A DNA stretch of 12,579 nt, taken from Anaerolineae bacterium. GTDB lineage: Bacteria; Chloroflexota; Anaerolineae; Anaerolineales; Anaerolineaceae. The stretch covers positions 1 to 12,579 of the forward strand of contig JACRAG010000066.1 in assembly GCA_016213455.1 (NCBI GenBank), written 5' to 3'. Shown in pieces: positions 6,301-12,164 of the stretch. Position numbers and translations under genes: made by a program. Under the pieces are notes generated by a model. It did not search any database. It saw only the letters and a list, made by a program, of their open reading frames with translations, and was not told the DNA's origin. Within the stretch, counting starts at the first letter, position 1. Each line of letters opens with the position of its first letter.

Positions 6301-7752
6301 TCTGTTTCCCATACTGCCGGGAACCTGATTGATACCGGTGCAGGCAACTCGCTGCTGGCGAACCTGGGTGATTATGGTGGTCTGACCCAGACCTATGCTC
6401 TCTTGCCAGGTTCTGCCGCCATCAACGCTGGCGCTTTAACCTTCTGCGATGTCATTGACCAGCGCGGCGTCGTTTACGTGGATGTCTGCGATATTGGCGC
6501 ATTCGAGTCGCAGGGCTTTTCGCTGACTGTGGAAAGCGGTAACAACCAGGGCACGGTGATTAACACGGCATTTACCAGCCCGCTGGTTGTGGCAGTCACT
6601 GCCAATCACCTGGGTGATCCGGTGGATGGCGGGAAGGTCACCTTCACCGCGCCTGCCAGCGGAGCCAGCGCCAGCCTGTCAACCAGCCCGGTCACCATTT
6701 CTGGCGGTAAAGCCAGCATCACCGCCACAGCCAACGGCACAACCGGCGTTTACCAGGTCACCGCCAGCGCCAACGGCGCAGCGAATGTGAACTTCAGCCT
6801 GACCAATGCCATTCCGTCGAGTGCTGTGACCAATGCGGCGACGCTGGTGACCAAGACCAGTGCGACTTTGAATGGGACGGTCAATCCCAACGGGTTGAAC
6901 ACCAGTGTGAGTTTCCAATACGGGCTGGATACTTCATACGGTACCACGGTGACGGCGAGCGAGAGTCCGCTCTCCGGGTCGGGTAGCGTTGCCGTGCATG
7001 TCGATCTCAGCGGGCTGTCGCCGGATACCACCTATCACTTCCGGGTGGTGGGGGTGAACGCAGGCGGGACAACCAATGGTGGAGACCTGACCTTTACCAC
7101 CTTGAAACCGTTGACGGTGGCGATCAACCAGGCTGGTTCGCAGGCTGACCCGACGCACGCCAGCCCCATTCTTTTCAGTGCGGTCTTCAACCAGCCCATC
7201 GATCCTGCCGGCTTCACGTCTGACGATGTGAGCCTGAGCAGCAGCGCGCCCGGGACTCTGGCAGTTGCTGTCAACCAGGTTGCGCCCATGGACGGCACGA
7301 CATTTGAGATATCTGTCAGCGGCATGACCGGGGATGGGACGATCAGCGTGAGCATGGCGGAGAACAAGGTTGCCACTCCGCTCGGGGTGGGCAATGATGT
7401 TTCCACATTTACAGACAAAAGCGTGACCTATCTCCACACGATTGTGACCACCACGACGCTGACCGTGACTGAGCAGCCTTACCGCTTCGGTCAGGCCTGG
7501 AATTTGAGCGCAACGGTCACATCGGCGTCTGGCACGCCGGTTGGATCGGTGACTTTTAAAGACGGCGCGACCGTCCTGGGGACGGTCAGCCTGTCCGGCG
7601 GTGTCGCTGTGCTGGATTTGGCTTCCCTGCCGGTGGGCGAACATGCCATCACTGCTGAATACCAGGGCAGCGGCAGCTATGCGTCCAGCATCTCGGATGC
7701 TGTGGCAGCCAGGGCAAAGATGTTCTTGATCCTGCCCTTGATCTTCCGCTGA
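3364..7752 (+). CDS. Giant secreted mosaic surface protein (CSLREA, beta-helix, choice-of-anchor, Ig/Fn3 domains)
   Basis: The 1462-residue protein starts at ATG 3364, preceded by GGGAGGG at six bases; earlier in-frame codons lie inside the terminator hairpin. Residues 1-35 form a signal peptide (basic N-terminus, hydrophobic 10-25, Ala-rich exit). Domains in order: CSLREA motif (74-79) opening a right-handed beta-helix to about 380, with an NNWWG box at 351-355; an Ig-like segment (about 385-488); two tandem ASH / choice-of-anchor D domains (about 488-600 and 604-727); a second beta-helix (about 729-1000) with three Pmp-like GGAIYN repeats; a choice-of-anchor Q segment (about 1001-1048, YGGLTQTYALLPGSAAINAG ... 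DIGAFES); an invasin-like Ig (1052-1147); an Fn3-like domain (1152-1247); two more Ig-like domains (1248-1356 and 1360-1447); and a short tail ending LPLIFR. No catalytic site is evident. An adhesive or structural surface role is inferred from this architecture. The gene is monocistronic, between terminators at 3313 and 7790. Confidence 0.9.
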   Translation: MAGNRFSIRLFVLRAGMVLALLAGLQTSAQVVSAGAPSTARDGSRSYAGEAAPAYATTLTVNTTADSTAADGFCSLREAVAYTNGALFNADCGGNSGSPYTIHIPAGTYTLTLGELQAGLNGNVTVSIIGAGAANTILQQGSSGCSGTRSSRVLSLDYNYGGNTQASISGVTLSNGAAQLYGGGAILAGGPNDSLTLSNAIISNNCTASNNEGAGISWGSEGSLTIDNSTFSNNTTSNRPGGGIYFFADTPSNNLTITNSIFTSNTVTSSENGGGAVAIVSSGGSFANVSINSSVFTNNKTMGSSGLGGAIFMNDGTLNLGNTAANRFYNNLDNSAGGALGKTGGTANAANNWWGCNTGPGGTGCDSVNNRGGSLTISPWVVLKTTASPSAIQSGQSTTLTTSVLQNSNGGSLAAGQISALIGLPVTWTNATGGSFSGSQTSIQIDGTATTTFTQDGLGCSPASGQAKIDLVQNGDATATASIAVSCLPEMGLSQGATTLADGASFDFGSQALNTNTDLVFSIGNSGLGNLTLTTPLTVSGANADQFSILAQPASPVAASGSTTFSLRFRPTAAGVKTATLSIANNDNDENPYDLTLTGEGLPAPEMAVRGNGVDIADGDTTPSVTDHTNFGSMPVNGGSVVRTFTIHNSGLADLSLNGAPQVAVSGTNAADFSVTAFPASPVSAAGSTTFQVTFIPGALGTRSATLSIDNNDSEENPYTFAIQGTGTCASAITVTNANTSGPGSLTQAVENLCAGGTITFDGDYTIPIHGLIPAKSLTMDGSGHSVTINGGLLINAGETIVLNDLALLGQGAGGGSTLAIINRGTLTFNRCTVSNYWWSIDPANLIAPGAIYNTGALTINQSTLSDNNTSEWGGAIYNSGTVSITQSTLVRNQANYGGGAIYNAPSGALAIARSTLGQNHAAGIDGGAIYNDGTLSLVNSTVAENSAPNAGGLYLNGSTALLNTLIAKNIPGQIFVAGSVSHTAGNLIDTGAGNSLLANLGDYGGLTQTYALLPGSAAINAGALTFCDVIDQRGVVYVDVCDIGAFESQGFSLTVESGNNQGTVINTAFTSPLVVAVTANHLGDPVDGGKVTFTAPASGASASLSTSPVTISGGKASITATANGTTGVYQVTASANGAANVNFSLTNAIPSSAVTNAATLVTKTSATLNGTVNPNGLNTSVSFQYGLDTSYGTTVTASESPLSGSGSVAVHVDLSGLSPDTTYHFRVVGVNAGGTTNGGDLTFTTLKPLTVAINQAGSQADPTHASPILFSAVFNQPIDPAGFTSDDVSLSSSAPGTLAVAVNQVAPMDGTTFEISVSGMTGDGTISVSMAENKVATPLGVGNDVSTFTDKSVTYLHTIVTTTTLTVTEQPYRFGQAWNLSATVTSASGTPVGSVTFKDGATVLGTVSLSGGVAVLDLASLPVGEHAITAEYQGSGSYASSISDAVAARAKMFLILPLIFR
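4825..5544 (+). repeat. Tandem duplicated ASH / choice-of-anchor D domains
   Basis: Two consecutive ~115-residue units (residues about 488-600 and 604-727) begin PEMGLSQG and PEMAVRGN. They share a second half of the form PASPV-AASGSTTF ... ATLSI-NNDN-ENPY ... GTG. The conservation is of amino acids more than bases, indicating an old in-frame domain duplication inside the surface protein. Confidence 0.75.
5983..6159 (+). repeat. Three GGAIYN beta-helix repeats (Pmp-like)
   Basis: The motif GGAIYN begins at residues 874, 899 and 927, spacings of 25 and 28 residues, consistent with successive turns of a right-handed beta-helix. The motif is the one typical of polymorphic outer membrane protein (Pmp) repeats. 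Related but weaker GGGAIL and GGAIF copies occur in the first beta-helix (about residues 182 and 308). Confidence 0.75.
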
Positions 7753-7789
7753 GCGGGATGACCGGCGGTGCACTCTTGAAGAAGAAAGG

Positions 7790-7820
7790 CGCTCTCCACC
7801 TGGAGAGCGTTTTTCTTCTT
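7790..7820 (+). terminator. Intrinsic terminator after the surface-protein gene
   Basis: CGCTCTCCA (7790-7798) pairs with TGGAGAGCG (7801-7809), followed by TTTTTCTTCTT. The A/G-rich stretch AAGAAGAAA at 7779-7787 can extend the stem against the T/C-rich tail, so it may work in both directions. It starts 37 bases after the stop codon of the surface-protein gene. Confidence 0.9.
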
Positions 7821-7877
7821 TGTGGCATAATGGCATCATCCACCAGATTTTCACGCGCCACCCCTGAAAGAATTACT

Positions 7878-8441
7878 GTGGAATTTGTCGCTTTCTTTCG
7901 AAATGTTAATTTGGGGCAGCCCGGAAGCCCAACCCGGGCAGAATTCGAGGCTGCTTTCCAACTGGCGGGGGCACGCACGGCTCATTCCTTCATGAGCAAT
8001 GGAACATTGGTTTATGGCGTGCCTTCGGTTGACCTGGCTGAACCCATTGCAGCTGGCGCCTGCGAGCGGCTAAGGAATAGCTGCGGAATGGTAGAGCCGG
8101 TTTTTGTGCGCAATTTGTCTCTTCTGGCCGGTTATGTCGCCCAGGATCCATTCGTGGAATGGCACGGCGAGAAGATTTCCGAATATGCGATCACATTTTT
8201 TGATGTTGCCGCGGCGCAGCCCGTTCAACTCCCCATCGAGTCTGAACGGAAAGACTGCCTTGTCTTTCGCATCGATGCCGGTGATGCTTTCAGTGTCAGC
8301 CGGGAAGTGAACGGCAAAACTGGCTATCCAACCCCGGTGATTGAAAAGGCGCTGGGTGTCCCCGCCACAACACGAAGTTGGACCACTATATTGCGCCTGG
8401 TGAAAAAGTATGCTGGAAAACAGGTTGAAACCTTGTTATAG
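7878..8441 (+). CDS. DUF1697 family protein
   Basis: The 187-residue product has the DUF1697 opening, here VEFVAFFRNVNLG at residues 1-13, then an SNGTLVYG strand at about 36-43 and the C-terminal TRSWTTILRLVKKY (compare the family's TRNWxTxxKL). DUF1697 proteins are small cytoplasmic alpha/beta proteins of about 180 residues with no established function. The start is uncertain. The frame is open from an ATG at 7758, but that lies before the terminator of the preceding gene. ATG 7830 has no Shine-Dalgarno site. GTG 7878 begins exactly at the domain and has a weak GAAAG about eight bases upstream, so I prefer it. The acetyltransferase follows after 22 bases, probably in one operon. Confidence 0.8.
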   Translation: MEFVAFFRNVNLGQPGSPTRAEFEAAFQLAGARTAHSFMSNGTLVYGVPSVDLAEPIAAGACERLRNSCGMVEPVFVRNLSLLAGYVAQDPFVEWHGEKISEYAITFFDVAAAQPVQLPIESERKDCLVFRIDAGDAFSVSREVNGKTGYPTPVIEKALGVPATTRSWTTILRLVKKYAGKQVETLL

Positions 8442-8463
8442 GACGAAAGGGTGAGAGACGATC

Positions 8464-8964
8464 TTGGACATCCGAACCATTTGCGAAAGCGATAGTGAAG
8501 CATTTCTTCTCCTGGGCAATACGCTGGATGAAGAAACCCAGTTTATGATGCTGGAACCGGGCGAAAGAAACCTGACGGTTGAGGAGCAACGCCAGAGAAT
8601 CCTGGCTGTGCTTGGCAGAGACAACCAGACCATTCTGGTGGCAGAGGAAGAGAATCGCCTGGTGGGGTTCCTGGGGATCTTCGGTGAGGGTTTCCGGCGA
8701 AACCAGCACTGTGCCTATATTGTGATCGGTATCCTGCAAGCCTACACCGGACAGGGGATCGGCAAGCAACTGTTCGCTGCGGCTGAAGCGTGGGCGCTGG
8801 AAAAAGGCCTGCACCGTCTGGAATTAACGGTGATGCGGCATAATGACCGGGCCATTCGCCTTTACCATCAGATGGGATTCATGGTCGAGGGCATCAAGCA
8901 GGATTCGCTCCGGGTGAACGACCGGTATATCGATGAGATCTACATGGCAAAACTGCTTGGTTAG
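8464..8964 (+). CDS. GNAT family N-acetyltransferase
   Basis: This 166-residue protein would transfer an acetyl group from acetyl-CoA to an amine. The acetyl-CoA-binding motif A is at 87-104, with GQGIG at 96-100; the usual Arg/Gln opening the (R/Q)xxGxG pattern is Thr95 here. Motif B follows: HNDRAIRLYHQMGF (126-139), with the conserved Asn127, Ala130 and Tyr134. Length is normal for a single-domain GNAT. The substrate cannot be told. The frame supports a TTG start at 8464 with GAGAG six bases upstream, and the N-terminal beta strand (DIRTI) begins at once; no in-frame ATG lies near. It follows the DUF1697 gene by 22 bases. I see no clear terminator after it. Confidence 0.9.
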   Translation: MDIRTICESDSEAFLLLGNTLDEETQFMMLEPGERNLTVEEQRQRILAVLGRDNQTILVAEEENRLVGFLGIFGEGFRRNQHCAYIVIGILQAYTGQGIGKQLFAAAEAWALEKGLHRLELTVMRHNDRAIRLYHQMGFMVEGIKQDSLRVNDRYIDEIYMAKLLG

Positions 8965-9096
8965 CAGGAAGGATGTTGGCTGGATGACTATTGCCTTATA
9001 AATGAATTGACCAACGAAAAGCCGAGGGATGAGGGAAATCGAGGATTGAACCACCAAGCCATGGAGTGAAATCTGGGTGGTTTGCGAATATCGCGC

Positions 9097-9112
9097 GTCA
9101 CCCTGAGCTTGA
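9097..9112 (+). repeat. Degenerate copy of a TCACCCTGAGC-type repeat
   Basis: GTCACCCTGAGCTTGA resembles the left end of a palindromic repeat scattered in many environmental bacterial genomes (TCACCCTGAGC with an inverted GGGTGA end). The expected right arm is not intact here; only AAAGGGTTG at 9128-9136 recalls it. Identification is from memory of that repeat. Confidence 0.4.
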
Positions 9113-9172
9113 ATAAGCCCTGGTTGAAAGGGTTGTGGTTCATCGGAAATTGGCGTGATTTGCCGCCACTGG

Positions 9173-9196
9173 TAGGGGCGATCCTTGTGATCGCCC
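9173..9196 (+). repeat. REP-like palindrome (GTAGGGGCGA type)
   Basis: GGGCGATC (9176-9183) pairs perfectly with GATCGCCC (9189-9196) around a five-base loop, preceded by GTA. The GTAGGGGCGA...TCGCCC form is a repeat I recall as common in intergenic regions of Chloroflexota and other environmental bacteria. There is no T-run on either side, so it is not a typical terminator. Confidence 0.6.
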
Positions 9197-9237
9197 GCCA
9201 GGGGTAGGCTATTTCCCATTGAGCCAGGGTTATGGTG

Positions 9238-9266
9238 TTCGCATATGGGATGTTGAGAGATATAAT
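9238..9266 (+). promoter_or_regulatory. Putative sigma70-type promoter for the cation transporter gene
   Basis: A perfect TATAAT (9261-9266) lies 17 bases after TTCGCA (9238-9243), which matches the -35 consensus at four of six positions. Transcription would begin at about 9273, 94 bases before the GTG start at 9367. Confidence 0.5.
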
Positions 9267-9366
9267 TTGAGGCTGTTTGGCTGGCTTGCATGCTGCCCAC
9301 TGGATTGATGCCCCGGATCGTCAAGAGCCGGGAAAAATTGGGAAGATCAATAAGGAAATAGAAATC

Positions 9367-10311
9367 GTGACTCTTCATACGATGGATCGGTCCAAACTGA
9401 CTCGTTTTGCCTGGCTCTCGATCGGCGTAGCCGTGCTCACCATCGGCTTGAAAACAGCCGCTTACCTGGTCACGAACTCGGTTGGTTTATTGTCGGATGC
9501 GCTGGAGTCCATTGTCAATTTGGTGGGTGCGTTGATGGCATTGGGCATGTTGACCATTGCGTCCCGACCTGCCGATGAAAATCACACCTATGGGCACACG
9601 AAAGCCGAATATTTTTCCAGCGGCGTTGAAGGCACCCTGATTGTGGTGGCGGCAATCAGCATTGCCTATGCTGCCATCGAACGATTGATCAGCCCCAAGC
9701 CCCTCGAACAAATCGGGATCGGTTTGATCGTCTCTGTGGCTGCATCCTTAGCCAACCTGGGGGTTGCACTGATTCTGAAACGCGCCGGGAAACAATACAA
9801 TTCCATTTCGTTGACTTCGAACTCGCATCACCTGATGACCGACGTTTGGACCTCCGGAGGGGTGCTGATTGGCGTTGGCGCAGTCGCGATCACCAGATGG
9901 CAAGCGCTCGATTCGATCATTGCCATTATCGTGGCTTTAAATATCGTGTGGACTGGCGTAGGGATTATCCGAAAATCGATCTATGGTCTGATGGATGGGA
10001 CGCTTCCAAAGGAATCGCTGGCTGTGATCCAAGGTATTCTGGATCGAAGAAACCCTAACGAGGTTAAATTTCATGCCCTTCGGACGCGCCAATCGGGTTC
10101 GATGAGCATCATCTCGATGCATGTGCTTGTGCCAGGGAATTGGACTGTCGAGGCAGGGCACCAATATGTCACGCAAATCGAGAACGAGATCAGCGCTGCC
10201 ATTCCAGATAGCATGGTGTTTACCCACCTGGAGTCGCTTTCCGATCCAGCCTCTTTCGATGATGCAGCCAACAAAACAAAGGAAATTCCTTCCATCCTCC
10301 CGGCGAAGTAA
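9367..10311 (+). CDS. Cation diffusion facilitator (CDF) family transporter
   Basis: The 314-residue protein is a normal-length CDF exporter, expected to move divalent metal (Zn, Fe, Mn, Co or similar) out of the cytoplasm in exchange for protons. About six transmembrane segments are visible (roughly 14-36, 42-64, 86-108, 116-138, 159-178, 181-200), followed by a cytoplasmic domain (about 205-291) ending in the typical VFTHLES strand. In segment 5 the metal-site motif HxxxD is intact (His155, Asp159). In segment 2 the usual HxxxD or DxxxD reads ExxxN (Glu47, Asn51, within SDALESIVN). The loop HTYGHTKAEYFSSG (73-86) is characteristic of one CDF subgroup. GTG 9367 is chosen as start: AAGGA lies 10 bases upstream. 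ATG 9382 and a TTG at 9277 are alternatives. Metal specificity cannot be read from the sequence. Confidence 0.9.
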   Translation: MTLHTMDRSKLTRFAWLSIGVAVLTIGLKTAAYLVTNSVGLLSDALESIVNLVGALMALGMLTIASRPADENHTYGHTKAEYFSSGVEGTLIVVAAISIAYAAIERLISPKPLEQIGIGLIVSVAASLANLGVALILKRAGKQYNSISLTSNSHHLMTDVWTSGGVLIGVGAVAITRWQALDSIIAIIVALNIVWTGVGIIRKSIYGLMDGTLPKESLAVIQGILDRRNPNEVKFHALRTRQSGSMSIISMHVLVPGNWTVEAGHQYVTQIENEISAAIPDSMVFTHLESLSDPASFDDAANKTKEIPSILPAK

Positions 10312-10333
10312 CTCTTTTTTCGTCGAATCTGCG

Positions 10334-10370
10334 TTGAACCGCCCTGCCGGTCAGGAGGGTCAAACTTTTT
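10334..10370 (+). terminator. Probable terminator after the CDF gene
   Basis: An interrupted hairpin (TTGA/TCAA base, CC/GG, then CCTG/CAGG around loop CCGGT, 10334-10363) is followed by five T at 10366-10370, beginning 22 bases after the CDF stop codon. The stem has a bulge and a small internal loop, so confidence is moderate. Confidence 0.55.
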
Positions 10371-10403
10371 CTGCCTGGGGACGATGGATGAAAGAATCAC
10401 ACG

Positions 10404-11012
10404 ATGCAAAATTACACCGAAAATAAGATGATCATTCCGTTCACCCACCTGGACCGAAGCGGTGAAGTTCTGGTGCGATATGACCCAATTCAGGATCCGG
10501 TTGTGGCTGGCTTCGACCAATTTCACGGCCCCTATTTTGACATGCACAAAAGCATCGGGTATCCGATGATGCATGCCTCCATCCACCAATATGCCGGAAC
10601 GGGTGTGCGCGCATTTATGGGCTGGATTCAAATCATCCGGGATACTTTTAACGAGGGCAAAGACTCGCAGCGGGTGGAGGTGGATGTGGATGTGTCTCCG
10701 GACATGCGCAGATGCGGAGTTCCATTTTATTCCTATGGTATGCTCCCGCAGATCTTCGATGCGCCGAACAATAATGTCGGGAATGAGACCAGCCTGCGAT
10801 GGGTGGAGGATACTTATCTGACTTCCATGCCCAACGGAAAACACCCTGCGATCACATTCATCCTGGGTTTCCGCTGGGGTTATGTCGAATATCACGAAAC
10901 TGAAAATAAGCCGGTGGAAATTTTGCCCTTGCAGCGGCTGGATCAGCGGAACTGGTTGGAAGATCTTCCGCTCTTAAGGGAAAATTTTCCGTCTTGGAAC
11001 TTTGCCGGTTAA
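10404..11012 (+). CDS. Hypothetical protein, 202 residues, no recognised domain
   Basis: I do not recognise a family. The product has no signal peptide or transmembrane segment and is rich in aromatic and acidic residues, with Trp-, Tyr- and His-containing motifs such as DQFHGPYFDMHKSIGYPMMH (38-57) and LRWVEDTYL (131-139). It alternates predicted strands with loops, e.g. RVEVDVDVS (90-98) and AITFILGFRWGYVEYHE (149-165), suggesting a compact, mostly beta cytoplasmic protein. Codon use and composition fit the neighbours, and no plausible competing frame covers the region, so it is probably a real gene. ATG 10404 has only a weak site (GAAAG, about 10 bases upstream); ATG 10428 is an alternative. 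It lies between terminators at 10334 and 11042 and is therefore probably transcribed alone or by read-through from the CDF gene. Confidence 0.75.
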   Translation: MQNYTENKMIIPFTHLDRSGEVLVRYDPIQDPVVAGFDQFHGPYFDMHKSIGYPMMHASIHQYAGTGVRAFMGWIQIIRDTFNEGKDSQRVEVDVDVSPDMRRCGVPFYSYGMLPQIFDAPNNNVGNETSLRWVEDTYLTSMPNGKHPAITFILGFRWGYVEYHETENKPVEILPLQRLDQRNWLEDLPLLRENFPSWNFAG

Positions 11013-11041
11013 GCGCTGAAAACCTGCTTCGTCAAAAATCA

Positions 11042-11072
11042 AAGGGTTCCCCGCGGTGGTTGGGGAACCCTT
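11042..11072. terminator. Bidirectional terminator between convergent genes
   Basis: AAGGGTTCCCC (11042-11052) pairs with GGGGAACCCTT (11062-11072): 11 perfect pairs around a nine-base loop. It is 29 bases after the stop at 11012 and 36 bases after the stop of the minus-strand lipoprotein gene. On the minus strand it is followed by TGATTTTTGA, on the plus strand only by CTGGTT, so it should act best on minus-strand transcripts. Confidence 0.85.
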
Positions 11073-11108
11073 CTGGTTAAGCCGGAACGATCGAATTCGC
11101 CGGTGAGT

Positions 11109-12164
11109 TTATTCGGTGGGCATGGGCGCCAGGGTTTGCACCGTCACGGTAAGCAAGTCTCCCTGCGCCTGCAAGGTCAACTGCGCCAGGCTGCCATCCG
11201 GCGGGCGCAGCGATAGGCGGGTCACGTCTCCAAAGGCGGTGGGAGTTCCGATCTTCCACCCGAGGGCTTCGGCCTGTTGTTGGTAGAAAGCAATGGCGGG
11301 TTCTATGCCGCTGGTGACCTGGTAAACCCAATAGCCAGGCTCCTGCTGGAGCATCACCGCGTTTTCCAGCACGGGCACCGGGATGTCGGCCTGCAACGGC
11401 TGGCAAGCTTGGGGCAGGCTGGTTTTCCCGGCGTCAATCTCACTCAATTCGTAAGTCCAGGTTTGCACGCCACTCACCTCCGGTCCCAGCAGGTCAGCCG
11501 GGGCGTCCAGGCGCAGGGTGTAGCGCAGGATGTACCCACCGGATGCTGCCACCCACACTTCGCCGCTGGCGACAGCCTGACCAGCGAGGCCAAGCGCGCG
11601 TTCGTCAAAGGTGTAATGCCTGGCGGACACGCCGTTGAGCTGTTCTTCGCCAGCCAATGTCGCGCCGAAAATGGGCGGTAAAGTCGCCAGCTGCAGTTCG
11701 GCAGGCGATGGCTGACCTCCGGCATCGGTCGCCGCTGTGGCGGTGCAATTTGCATCCGGCGCCGGCTGGCGATATTCGACGCTGCCCATGCGCCCGTAGA
11801 ACTGGGCTGGCTTCCCGTCCATTTCCAGCCAGGATAGGCGGGTTGGTGGGTCATTCACCACCTCGCGCACAAGCGACAGGCTGGATTGGCGCTGCTCCGC
11901 GCCAATTTGACCGTCAAAGCTGGTTCGCAGGGATTGGCGGTAGCTTTGCAGGTTCTCCAGGCCGGCTGCCGGGCTGGAAAGGTCAAAGTCGCCCGGCCCT
12001 TTGCTTTGGGCGGCGGGTTGTTGAGGCGCCGCGGTGGGGCTGCCGGCCTGATCTGGAGGCGCGGGCGGGTTGTCCGCGGGCGCTGCCGGGCTTCCCGGGT
12101 TGCAGCCCGCCAGGATCAGGGCAAGGATGATCAACAGGACGAGCGGGAGGCGGCTCTTTTTCAT
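11109..12164 (-). CDS. Lipoprotein of unknown function
   Basis: The 351-residue protein begins with a lipoprotein signal peptide: basic MKKSR, hydrophobic 6-18, and lipobox LAGC (18-21), so it should be lipid-anchored at Cys21 on the outer face of the membrane. A Pro/Ala/Gln-rich linker (22-57) spaces it from the surface. The body (about 58-258) starts AAGLENLQSYRQSLRTSFDG (66-85), which recalls the large-cleft lipid carriers of the LolA / LppX type, but I cannot prove that fold. A C-terminal segment (about 260-345) reads as a separate small domain with FYQQQAEALGWKIGTP (293-308), a pattern seen in other secreted bacterial proteins. Cys140 and Cys254 could form a disulphide. The ATG at 12164 has GAGGTG five bases upstream and overlaps the previous gene's stop by four bases (ATGA), so the two are probably translated together. 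Confidence 0.85.
   Translation of the reverse strand: MKKSRLPLVLLIILALILAGCNPGSPAAPADNPPAPPDQAGSPTAAPQQPAAQSKGPGDFDLSSPAAGLENLQSYRQSLRTSFDGQIGAEQRQSSLSLVREVVNDPPTRLSWLEMDGKPAQFYGRMGSVEYRQPAPDANCTATAATDAGGQPSPAELQLATLPPIFGATLAGEEQLNGVSARHYTFDERALGLAGQAVASGEVWVAASGGYILRYTLRLDAPADLLGPEVSGVQTWTYELSEIDAGKTSLPQACQPLQADIPVPVLENAVMLQQEPGYWVYQVTSGIEPAIAFYQQQAEALGWKIGTPTAFGDVTRLSLRPPDGSLAQLTLQAQGDLLTVTVQTLAPMPTE

Larger units (their letters stand above)
8965..9237. other. Gene-poor intergenic region with palindromic repeat debris
   Basis: I find no credible gene here. It contains the two REP-like elements listed separately and ends at a promoter that probably serves the cation transporter gene. A weak promoter-like pair (TTGGCT at 8976, TATAAA at 8997, 15-base spacer) is present but leads to no gene, so I give it little weight. 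Confidence 0.6.

Noticed and set aside
6934..7854. Long minus-strand frame opposite the end of the surface-protein gene
   Set aside because: It crosses the terminator at 7790-7820, has no recognisable domain and is explained by the plus-strand gene's codon pattern.
7758..7877. Starting the DUF1697 protein at ATG 7758 or ATG 7830
   Set aside because: 7758 precedes the transcription terminator of the previous gene and would translate it; 7830 has no ribosome binding site and adds residues outside the domain.
10071..10895. A 274-residue minus-strand frame opposite the CDF and hypothetical genes
   Set aside because: It spans the 3' end of the CDF gene, its terminator and the next gene, with no domain of its own.
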